Assembly: GCA_014218235.1 (NCBI GenBank)
Contig: CM024755.1
Coordinates: 80,979,960-81,043,959 of the forward strand
Direction of reading: 5' to 3'
Origin: Colocasia esculenta
Taxonomy: Eukaryota; Streptophyta; Magnoliopsida; Alismatales; Araceae
DNA length: 64,000 bases
The notes under the pieces: model-generated
Told to the model about the DNA's origin: nothing
The model's database searches: none
What the model saw: the letters and a program-made list of their open reading frames with translations, nothing else
Made by a program: the position numbers and the translations under genes
In this document: positions 55,279-64,000 of the stretch, one piece after another
Layout: each line of letters opens with the position of its first letter
How positions within the stretch are numbered: the first letter of the stretch is position 1

Positions 55279-56205
55279 TTAAGAAAAATTGGGTGTGGCT
55301 TGCCCAGTCAAAGATAATAATTGATCAAATTTTTGTTCCAACTTCTGCTCCAATCGTTGGTCAAGTCTAGCTATCAGATCTTCTACCCTAGAATCTGACT
55401 CTCCTCTCCCTTTTACTTCATACATTCCTGCCTTCTTTATAGGTCCTAGTGCTCTCTCGTAAGAGTAGAGTGAGGCATGATTGATAGAATTCTCACTCAA
55501 TGTATCAAAAAGATTATATGCCTCATCCTCGCTCTTAGTCATAAATGCTCCTCCACATGAGGCATCAACCATTTTCCTATTTGATTCAGTTAGTCCTTCA
55601 TAAAAGGCTTGAACAATTTGCCACCTCGACAGACCATGATGAGGGCATTTTCTAAGCAACTTTTTTAGTCGTTCCCATGATTCATGCATTAATTCTCCCG
55701 GGTGTTGGGAGAATCCAGTTATTGCCCTTCTCATGGTGTTGGTCCGACCAATGGGGTAAAATTTCTTTAAAAATTTCTGCTGCATTTCTGGCCATGTTGT
55801 AATGGTTCTCCCTATGGTTCCCAACCAATGTTTGGCCTTGTCTTTTAAGGAGAATGGAAATAGGGTCAACCTTAAGGCATTTTCAGTGAAATTTTGGATC
55901 CTTACAGTGGAACAGATCTCTAGGAACTCATCTATATGCCTATAAGGATCTTCATTGGGATTGCCATAAAAGGATGGCAACATCTGAATGGTTCCAGGTT
56001 TGATCTCAAAATGATTTGCCGGAATTTCCGGCCTGATACAAGTAGCAGGTTGATAGTCAGAAGGAATGAAGTATTCCTTCATTTGTCTGGGTGCAGCCTC
56101 TTTTATATTTCTAGCAACTTGGTTTTGGTTTTGGTTGGCCATCCTATGAAAGAATCTTTCAATTTCGTCTATAGGTTGAGCCAAATCTGAGCGTCTACCA
56201 AGCAT
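55279..56205 (-). pseudogene. Athila gag core
   Basis: 308 codons from MLGRRSDLAQPIDEIERFF. Core retrotransposon gag: MLPSFYGNPNEDPYRHIDEF, LFPFSLKDKAKHWLGTIG, WPEMQQKFLKKFYPIGRTN and SWERLKKLLRKCPHHGLSRW. It ends at TAA 55279, with coding continuing in frame beyond it. The N-terminus and start fit the family. A truncated gag could be made, but not the Gag-Pol polyprotein. Confidence 0.9.
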
Positions 56206-57353
56206 GCACAGATGAAAAGCCTTTTATTTTTGATTTTTGAATTTTTTAGATTTTTTTTAAAATTTTATGACAAACACAAACAATCAAACACTTTCAAAAC
56301 AAATTATCCTAAACTCTAAGTGTTCCTTGGACTTATGTTATTTTTCTCAAAATCGGATTTATGCTTGCTTAAATCCAATCCTAACTCTTCTTGTACCGGT
56401 CAGGTAAGAGGTGGAGTAGAGGGAGGCCCCCCTTGCTTTCGCAAGGACCCAATTAGATAACCTCTGACTCACTTAAGCATAAGCTTCTTAACCTCTAATC
56501 CTAGACACCAGACTTAAAGAGAAGTTTTGAATTCAAGGAAGGATAAATCTAATTATGAACCCTAGGGCCAAGTCTACTGATTTTTATTAAAAGTTTAGGC
56601 AAATGCAAGAATGTGGAAATTTTTGTGATTTTTGGGCAAAGGAAAGGGTGATGAAATCCCTCACCTTATCTTTTTCTAATGGGTGAAGCCCTTAAGCAGT
56701 CCCATTTTCAAATATGAAGTGCACAGATCAAGTTTCAAACAATGGGTTGTCTAATGCTAAGTCTAATGCATGAAACGAGCGATGGAAGTCTTACCTTTCC
56801 CCCGCACTCTTCAATGCAAGAAAGAAATAGAATTCAAATGACAATTAAAATGATGAATGTCCTAAAACATGAAATTCTAATCTTAGGAAGATGAAATTTT
56901 TATTTACAAATCAAACGGCTAACATGAAAGAGCGATTTGGAAATTTTTTTAGATTTTAGATTTTTTTAATTTTTATTTGGTTTTTTGAATTAAATGAAAT
57001 GAAACTAACTAAGAAAATATGAAGTGGTATTATAGACTACTTCCAAACTAATCAAACCACCAAGAGGCCAATTATTACATGCCAACGTGAAAGAAATCTC
57101 TGTACATGCACAGAGAATACATCAAAGCCTCACTACAAAGTTCACTCACACTCTTTCTATCTAAAATTCGGAATTAAAAGCAATTAAAAAAAAATTCAGC
57201 AAGCTCCTCCTCCAATGGGCTTCAAAGGTCAAGCCTAATATCCAAGTTCCTCTCCTTGTGCAAATCTGAAATGGAAGCCCAACAACAAGTCAATAAAAAG
57301 CCTAATGCAAATGAAATCAAATCAAAAGCAGAATTAAATCAAACTCTAATGCC
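56206..57353 (-). other. Athila leader between PBS and gag
   Basis: About 1.15 kb of AT-rich, apparently non-coding leader. It contains pyrimidine- and T-rich tracts and no open frame above noise. A long untranslated leader is usual for Athila. Confidence 0.7.
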
Positions 57354-57371
57354 TCCCCGGCAACGGCGCCA
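57354..57371 (-). other. Athila primer-binding site, tRNA-Asp type
   Basis: The minus strand reads TGGCGCCGTTGCCGGGGA three bases after the LTR end. This 18-nt sequence is the well-known Athila PBS complementary to tRNA-Asp. Confidence 0.95.
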
Positions 57372-57374
57372 AGA

Positions 57375-60365
57375 TGAACGCGGCTTTGTTGATTGTGCAA
57401 TTCCGTTGTCTAGAGTTCCTTGCACATATCAACAAGCTCACCTCCTCTAAACTGTCTCACAGATTTAAAATAACAAAGATGAACTAGCATGGTAGTGAGA
57501 ACATGTCATTTCCACAGAGAAGCTGAATAGAATTTGAATTTAACTACTTTGACTTGAAACCAGAAAGATTCAACAGTAAAATTTGATTTAAATTGACTCA
57601 GTTCACCAAAACTCCAATGCAATTTGAACTCTACAATATCACATTCAATATGAACATTAACAAGAATTAAATTCTCAATGCATTAAAATTGAACTAAAAA
57701 CTCTTGATGACAGATCAAATTAAACATTCTTTCCACTGAGAACAATATGAACCATGAGAGATTCAGATCATTGTACCCTTAAAATGTGAGGGATGAAGAA
57801 CAAGTCAATAAAAAGTAATATAAATTGCAACGTAAACTCCCAATCTGTCCAGAAAGAAGAAGCAAGAACGCCAAGAAATAGAAATCTCAAAATAAAATGT
57901 AAAGAAAATATACAGAAGAACCACACTCTCTACTCTCTCAATTTCTGGTAGATCTCTACTACCTTCATAAGCTCCGCAGTGCACAAACCTCAGATGGTCG
58001 TGCTTCCAAATGCCGGACAACACCAATCTTTCGTCAAAGAGCAGTAGAAACCCTCACAACCTAACTAAACTAACTCGAACCAATCCTTAGCAATCGAAAA
58101 CCTCAGATGGTGAACAGTCTCTCAAGAAGAAAAGAAGACTAGAAAATTAACAACTGCACTTAATCGAATTCTGGGAAACAAAGAAATGGAGAAGCTACTG
58201 CATCCTCCTCACAGCAGTCCTCAATACAAAGAAGAACGAAGAAAGTAAAAACCTTCACTGGATCAGACTCTCATAAACACAGAAGAAAGATCAAGAAACA
58301 CAGATCCTAAAACAATTCAAACCATCCCAAATGCTGAAAGAATAATACTGGAGAAAAAATGCCAACAAATTCTGAACTAGCTAACCCCATACAGCTCTGA
58401 TGAAAGAAGAAGAGTCCCCAAAATTGCAGTCGCCTTCCGGATGAACAGAGGAAATCGCCTGGATCGTCCTTCTCCCCTCACAGATGCTGACAAACTCACG
58501 AATACCGAACTACACAGATCGAAGAAAGAAGAGTAACATCGAACTCCCCAACCAGAAATAAGAACCCTTCACTGCTCAACTCCCTGCATCAAGATTAGTA
58601 GAATAACATAACACTCCACAAGATCGAATCATCCTCCCCACAGCAGGACTTCCATAGATTTCCAATGGAACAGATCCACACAGCACGGAAGAAATTGTAA
58701 GATTTAAATGAGGAATTAAACTAGGAATGGAAGATTGAGCAAATGCACTGGCTCGATCACTAAGAACAGAAAATAATACAGAACAAATTAAATCCTAAAA
58801 ATTCTGAACTCCCTCACTGCTCTGCTCACACACCGAAGAAAACCAGAAAAAAAACTCCGTGGAGCCCCTCTTGTAGAAGGAAGAAGGAACAGAACCACCA
58901 ACTAAAATTTCTAAAAGCTCTCCCTCTCGAACCCCCACACTCTGCTGAAAGGAAAGAAGAACAGAAGAAAATTGCAAGAAATAAAACTAAAATCTGAAGA
59001 AAAAAAAACAGCCAACCCCTCTGGAGAAGAGGACCTCGGGTCCTTTTATAGATGCCCGGACGCCTTCCGGATCACCAACGCAGTAGCACCAGGATTGCCA
59101 CGTCAGCCTCCTTCCCGCCTTCACTACTCTGCACGAACCAAGCCCCTGCTAGGATCGATCCACCTCTGCATCTGCACCAGCGCTGCGCACTGCAGCCCTT
59201 CACACAGCTCCCGCCTGAGCTCTCTTACACCCTGCCGCCAGATCAGCAAGACCTCTGCATCTGCACGACCTCGGCTGGCTACATCCGGCAGCGCCATCCC
59301 GAACCCAGGGTCACCCCTAATCACCGCGCACAGAGCAAACTGCCATGCTTGCATCTACTGCGCTCGGGCTTCAGCAGCCCCTGCACGATCCCATCTCCTG
59401 CGCTGCGCAGGTCCGCACCGCCTGAGCCATGCCGCTCTCCATCCTGCCAGCCCAGCTGGCCTGGCCGCCACCTCAGCACACCCAAACCGCCTGCATCACA
59501 ATCACACCAAGCCCTGCACTGCACGCACAGCAGATCACCAACCAGCCTGGGCCGCCGCGCCCTACCCCAGGCCGCTGCCATGCCCATCTGCAGGTCGCCG
59601 CGCCCATTGCGCCACCCAACCGCTTCCCACGCTCGCTGCGCATGAACGGTACACACCCGTCTGGGCGCTGGCCGTCCAGGCCCTGCCCAAATTTGCTTCA
59701 GCCATCCGAGCTCCACGTGGATCAACCGCACAAGCGCCTCCATCAAGCCCTGCACGAGCCTGGCCAGCCTGCATCGCCTCCATCAACCTCCAGCCGCCTG
59801 CACCTGCTCTGTACCCCCTCGCCAGCCATCTGCCCCAAATCCGCTTCCAGGAGCTTCCAGGAGCTTCTGCTGCTGACCTGGTGGAAAGAAGATAAAACAA
59901 GAAAAAGAGTTAAGTAGGATATTAAAACAATTAATAGGATTTATGGGGTAAATGGTATTTAGGTTGGATTACAGGAGGTATTAAAAGTATTATTATTATT
60001 TATTTAATGGGATGAGGTGGGGTATGTGGCATGATTGTAGTGGGTGAGGTATTTAAGTATTTACAAATCTAATACCTAAAAAAATATTTACAAAACATAT
60101 TATTGCGACAATAAATATTTATTTACAATATTTATTTACAAATGACTTTTATTTCTAAAATGAATCTAATTAGTCAATATGAAAGTAATGACTTATTGAA
60201 TGAAGATCTAACATGTGTTCCAACCCAAAAATTTAACTAAAATACTCGAAAACTTATCCATGGATGAGATGAAAATTAAAATCAAATGCACATTATTTAT
60301 GGGCAACTGATGTCTAAAATTAACTAAATGTATAAAATTTAACACTAAAAATTTTGTACTTATCA
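57375..60365 (-). repeat. Athila 5' LTR
   Basis: 2,991 bp, nearly identical to 46509-49502. TATA box CTATAAAAGG at 59042-59051; GC-rich U3 at 59052-59880. Confidence 0.95.
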
Positions 60366-60370
60366 GCAGT

Positions 60371-63179
60371 CTGGTAGAAGAAGTCACCACTGCCCACTAG
60401 CCATACTAACAACACTGGCCAGGGGGTCCGGCGTGATCACAAGATAAGAGAGATCTCACTAAGGCCGTTTGGATCGTATTGATCCCTAAGAGTGTAACAA
60501 GATTTAAAGGTACAACCAGCTCGTCGACAATGGACGTGCGCCAAAGCCAAGAAGACTTACAGAGGCCTTGACAAGGAGTCCCTAGTCCAGTCGAGAGTAT
60601 TCCCGGTAGAGAGGTGGTCCAAGTCAAGAGAAAAGTGTGTAGAAAACGGGTCCGTCGTGCCTCGAGTGCTCGAAGGCCGAGGGAAAACGATAACGGTATT
60701 TAAAATGCGCGAGTAAAAACGAAGACAATTGTATTTAATATAATAGGGTAATTTAGTCATTTATTTCACTATTTTACCGAATACATTATTGCATAACTTA
60801 TCAAGGTCAAATGATATTTAATAATGTTGTGTGTGTAAGTATAAAGAAATCTTGAAGATATGACAAGTCGTGCAAACGTCATTTTAAATTTATATCATTA
60901 ATGTCATTTATTCATCCACCAAGTCGAATTAATTATAACATAATTTAATCATGGCTAATTAAAGGGTATAAAGCTTAAACAACATGGCATATGTACAATT
61001 TTCCATTCTGGTCGGATTCATGAAAACGCGGCAGACTCACCTGTCGCGGTTCAAGTCGCGACGGGGCGGTCGGGCGCGACACGGGGCCTGGCCGGTCTGG
61101 CCCGGTCCGGAGTGAATCGCGGCGGCTTATGCCGACGCATTCTTGACGCGACGCTATCGGCCGGCGCGACCTCACTGATATCGCGGCGGATCGTGCCGTC
61201 GCGATAACATGTGAGATTGCCATTTTTTCCCTTTTTCCCAAGGCGAGTCCTCTGCGATATAGGGACGTTCTAAATTCCATATAAACTAGCACGGTGATTC
61301 AAAAAGTACAAAACTAGTTTTAAACGAAAGTAGACATGTATATCGATCAACATGCACGATTAATTTGAAAATAGATAGGGTTTAGACATACATTGATCGG
61401 GTTAATTTTCAGTAACCTAAACAGGCGCAGTCAGGGTTCCAAGAATTAATTTGAGATGAATACATGATGAAAAATTACGAAACTAAGAGCGTTTGAAAGA
61501 TAATACGATGTAGTATTTTAGAGAATTTTCTCATAGCAAGATATCAAGTATGTACGAAGTTTAAAGGTAAACTTGAAGAGTCGGGTACATGCAATAGACA
61601 GAGATTCAAAGATTTAATTCTCCCTCATGGGAGGTCGAAATAGAGCAAGACCAGAGGCGTTTAAAAACTAGTATAATGTAGTATAACTGAGAATTTTATC
61701 ATGGCATGGGAACAAGTACATGCAAGGAATTAGATAAAACAAGAGATTTTGGCTTCATGGTACAGCAGGGCTTCACGAATTAAATTCGCCCAAATGGATG
61801 CACAAAATATCACGAAACGATAGGGCTTTTGAAGAGATACATGAACTCTACCTAGGGTAATTATTTCACGATTTTAGCTTGAGAGATTGCCTACCTTTCG
61901 TTGCAAGAATGAAAAGCTAGGATTTTTGGACGAAGACGGGGTGAAATCCTTTGCTCCAAGTTCCTTCCACCTTGCTCCTTCATTCTCTAGCCTCTCCCTT
62001 CATCTCCCAAAGTCTAAGCACGAAAATGAGGGTTGATAGGGTTGGATTAGGGTGTATATGGTTGCTACAAGAGTCCATCCTCTCTAAAACTCTTCCTACT
62101 TCTTCCAACTCTTTAATTTCTTTATTTATCTCCTTATTTCTTGCATTATCCCACGTAATAGGATAGATGAGAGGTCTAATTTCGTAGGTAATGGTTTAGG
62201 ATATGTCTAGGACTCTTATAGAGACATTTATAATCTAGTTTAGTCATTATCTTATCCCTTTTTAATTTATTTAAATATTAACTCCGAATTTATACATTTA
62301 TCTCCCATATTCTAGCATTAATCCACTAATTGGCTTAGGGAGAGATCTAATTTCATGGCTAATGTGTTAGGATGGGATGGAGACTCTTTTTAAGATAAGT
62401 AAGAGTTAAAATAATAATTATCTTAATCCTTTTCTATTTATTACTATTTTTAGGTACGAATTTAGACTAATTACTTCTCATCTCATGATGGGCTCTTCTC
62501 ATTTGGGCCCAACAATTCATGTTAGGTCCATTAACCAAACCCATTACTAATTTAACTTAATGGGTATTGATTTAGTTTCCAATTATTCACCATTTATCCT
62601 TATGTAAATCTATTTATCACACTTATTCAAGAAATTTTATATTTTTAAATTGAATAAATATTATTCATGTCAATATTTCTAATATTCATCATTTGGGCAA
62701 TTACTCTTGGCCCAATAACTCATGTGAGCTTAATTGTACAACCCATGTACTTACTTTACTTAATGAGTTTTTATTTATCCTTTTCATTAAAGAATTTATT
62801 TATGGGCCAAGATTGTCCATTGGTCCAAATATCATAATGGACTATCATCCCATATTATTTAAAGTCTACCCACATATTTATTTTTATTTATAATCCACTT
62901 TGGGTCAAAAAATAATGGGTTCTTCGACTTATTCCTTAATTATGCTAATAAGTCGCATAAATTCTTAAACTAAGTCCAAACGATTTTTCTATGCCCAGAT
63001 TTCATGATGGGTCATTAGAGAACATTATCTAAAGTATAACTACTATTTTTACAAAATTTTTATAGGGGTTTATACGCATGCAATAATGATGTGTATCGTT
63101 TTAATTAATTAAATTTATTAATAGATAAAATTTCTATTTATCTATAATTTTTAATTAATGGATTTTCCGGGGTACTACA
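60371..63179 (-). repeat. Right LTR (5' copy) of the gag-only element, part 2
   Basis: Continues exactly where part 1 stops (corresponding to left-LTR position 41118) and ends GGGGTACTACA. AT-rich with no coding. Confidence 0.95.
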
Positions 63180-63184
63180 CCGAA

Positions 63185-63625
63185 TATGCATTCTACAAGG
63201 AGCTTGAAGCGCAGCACCAGACCCAGCAAGCAGCACTAAAAAAAGAAGCGGAAGACCTGCGAGCGGCGCTGCAGACCTCTGAGCTAGAACGAGAGGTTGC
63301 TTGGGCGGAGAAGGAGGCACTTTCCAAGGTGCTAGTCGAAGCCAAGGTGTGGGGTGTCGCCGACTATAAAGCGGAGCCTGACTTCAAGGAAGACTTGGAG
63401 CAATACGGCGTGCTTTGTTACAAAATAGGCCTTAGCGCCGGAGAGGAGCGCAGACGGTCATTGGCCACCACTGATTACGCACGTGAGGCCTTCGAAGCAG
63501 CCCTCCTGGAATGCCGACGACGGACCCAGGACCCACGCCTGGATGGAGTGCTCTTCGCGCACTTCCAGTCAGGGCGGATGTCGCCCGCGGGTGGCGACGC
63601 TGGTCCTTCCCAGCGGGTGCCATGA
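63185..63625 (+). CDS. Antisense Transposase_28 ORF, C-terminal coiled coil
   Basis: Resumes in the same frame as 39850 once the insertion and one CCGAA copy are ignored: YAFYKELEAQHQTQQAALKK, DLRAALQTSELEREVAWAEK, DYKAEPDFKEDLEQYGVLCY and AFEAALLECRRRTQDPRLDG, stop at 63625. The first ~60 residues form a coiled coil. The frame also stays open into the LTR tip at 63158, which is incidental. This confirms that the ORF was contiguous when the gag-only element inserted. Confidence 0.75.
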   Translation, partial: YAFYKELEAQHQTQQAALKKEAEDLRAALQTSELEREVAWAEKEALSKVLVEAKVWGVADYKAEPDFKEDLEQYGVLCYKIGLSAGEERRRSLATTDYAREAFEAALLECRRRTQDPRLDGVLFAHFQSGRMSPAGGDAGPSQRVP

Positions 63626-64000
63626 CCGCGTCTACCTTTGCCTCTTTTTTTGTGGCTCGGTGTCAATCGAGCTTTTGTAAAAAAGAATCCGTATAGAATT
63701 CCTTTTTTTTGTGTTTCTGAGTGGCTTTGCTTTTTCTATCTTCATTCCCTTATACGTGTTCTGTCCGAATCAGAATTCGCCGATTGTTTAAGAGGGTTCG
63801 CAATTACTGCGCAGGTCGCTTGGAACTAAAAAATGGTTCCGACCAGGGGTGCATGCAGAACACCTCTTTACTTGGAGGTACCGCCCTATCCTTTTGAGCT
63901 GAGAAGCTTTAAGCAAGGATGTTTTTTTTTTTTTTGGAGACCTTCTCAAGCCGACCAAAAGAACGGGAAGAAAAAGTAGGATGCCAGATAGGAGGCTTTT
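63626..64000. other. 3' flank of the antisense ORF, no gene seen
   Basis: T-rich DNA, with a ~14-T run near 63927-63940. Expected to lead (minus strand) into pol of the Tat element beyond the window, but no pol coding is visible yet. Confidence 0.4.

Larger units (their letters stand above)
46509..60365 (-). mobile_element. Athila-like Ty3/gypsy retrotransposon, 13.9 kb, TSD GCAGT
   Basis: LTRs 46509-49502 (2,994 bp) and 57375-60365 (2,991 bp) run TGAACGCGG to GTACTTATCA. GCAGT flanks both ends (46504-46508, 60366-60370). The PBS is the tRNA-Asp type. gag, protease, RT, RNase H and integrase are in Athila order on the minus strand. Coding lies essentially in one frame but has four stops and one frameshift. 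No envelope-like ORF is seen after integrase. LTRs look about 1-2% different by eye. It sits in the right LTR of the gag-only element. Confidence 0.95.
39851..63179 (-). mobile_element. Gag-only LTR element with 4.08-kb LTRs, TSD CCGAA
   Basis: LTRs 39851-43927 (4,077 bp) and 45248-46508 plus 60371-63179 (4,070 bp), TGTCATGCCCCGC to GGGGTACTACA on the plus strand. CCGAA flanks both ends (39846-39850, 63180-63184). The internal region is only 1,320 bp (43928-45247) with PBS, gag and PPT and no protease, RT or integrase. It needs pol supplied by a relative. It combines a LARD-like LTR/internal ratio with a TR-GAG-like content. The right LTR is interrupted by an Athila element. Confidence 0.95.

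Overview
The window is repeat-rich nuclear DNA of a flowering plant. It holds plant-type LTR retrotransposons (Athila, Tat, a chromodomain Ty3/gypsy, Sirevirus-like Ty1/copia), a plant LINE with a C-terminal RNase H domain, hAT-type elements and MITEs. A monocot is possible but not shown. I found no convincing single-copy host gene and no rRNA, tRNA or CRISPR. Nearly everything explainable is transposon, much of it nested.

Left part (1-18,900). A decayed plus-strand Ty3/gypsy element can be followed in pieces: gag near 840-1095, 1903-2284 and 4065-4613, protease at 4620-4742, and later pol with a chromodomain-like end at 8454-9560. It is interrupted by a GATCGG-rich DNA element carrying a long-TIR MITE (1096-1902), by a hAT element with a perfect 8-bp target duplication (2285-4056), and by a 3.7-kb Sirevirus-type LTR (about 4743-8453). 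That LTR contains a GTCGACAC array, two tandem arrays and nine consecutive hairpins. A ~2.07-kb direct duplication (9385-11460 and 11461-13200) then carries chromodomain end, LTR/promoter-like DNA and a Transposase_28-type ORF. Copy B of that ORF was hit by a 2.3-kb LTR element inside its intron (13419-15712, TSD TTATC) and by a second hAT element (16122-17522). A minus-strand gag fragment, PBS and LTR of Tat type follow (17850-18900).

Middle (18,900-36,480). About 3 kb shows no recognisable gene. A block of back-to-back TIR elements (22121-24166) is followed by a plus-strand Sirevirus-like element: LTR 24985-26552, broken gag 26665-28305, protease start near 28885-29016. A minus-strand Sirevirus remnant follows: LTR 29241-30844, polypurine tracts, and an envelope-like ORF at 34779-36448. 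A 5'-truncated LINE (about 31184-34782) sits in its 3' region.

Right part (36,483-64,000). This is a clean nested stack. A minus-strand Tat-type LTR (36483-37252) with PPT is followed by a plus-strand (antisense) Transposase_28 ORF with one 77-nt intron. That ORF is split by an LTR element that has only gag and 4.08-kb LTRs (39851-63179, TSD CCGAA). Its right LTR is split by an Athila-like element with 2.99-kb LTRs (46509-60365, TSD GCAGT). Removing the insertions with one TSD copy each restores the outer sequences in register. The Tat element continues beyond the window.

Almost all ORFs carry stops or frameshifts, so most copies are dead. The least damaged coding pieces are the Athila RT-RNase H-integrase segment and the gag of the gag-only element.
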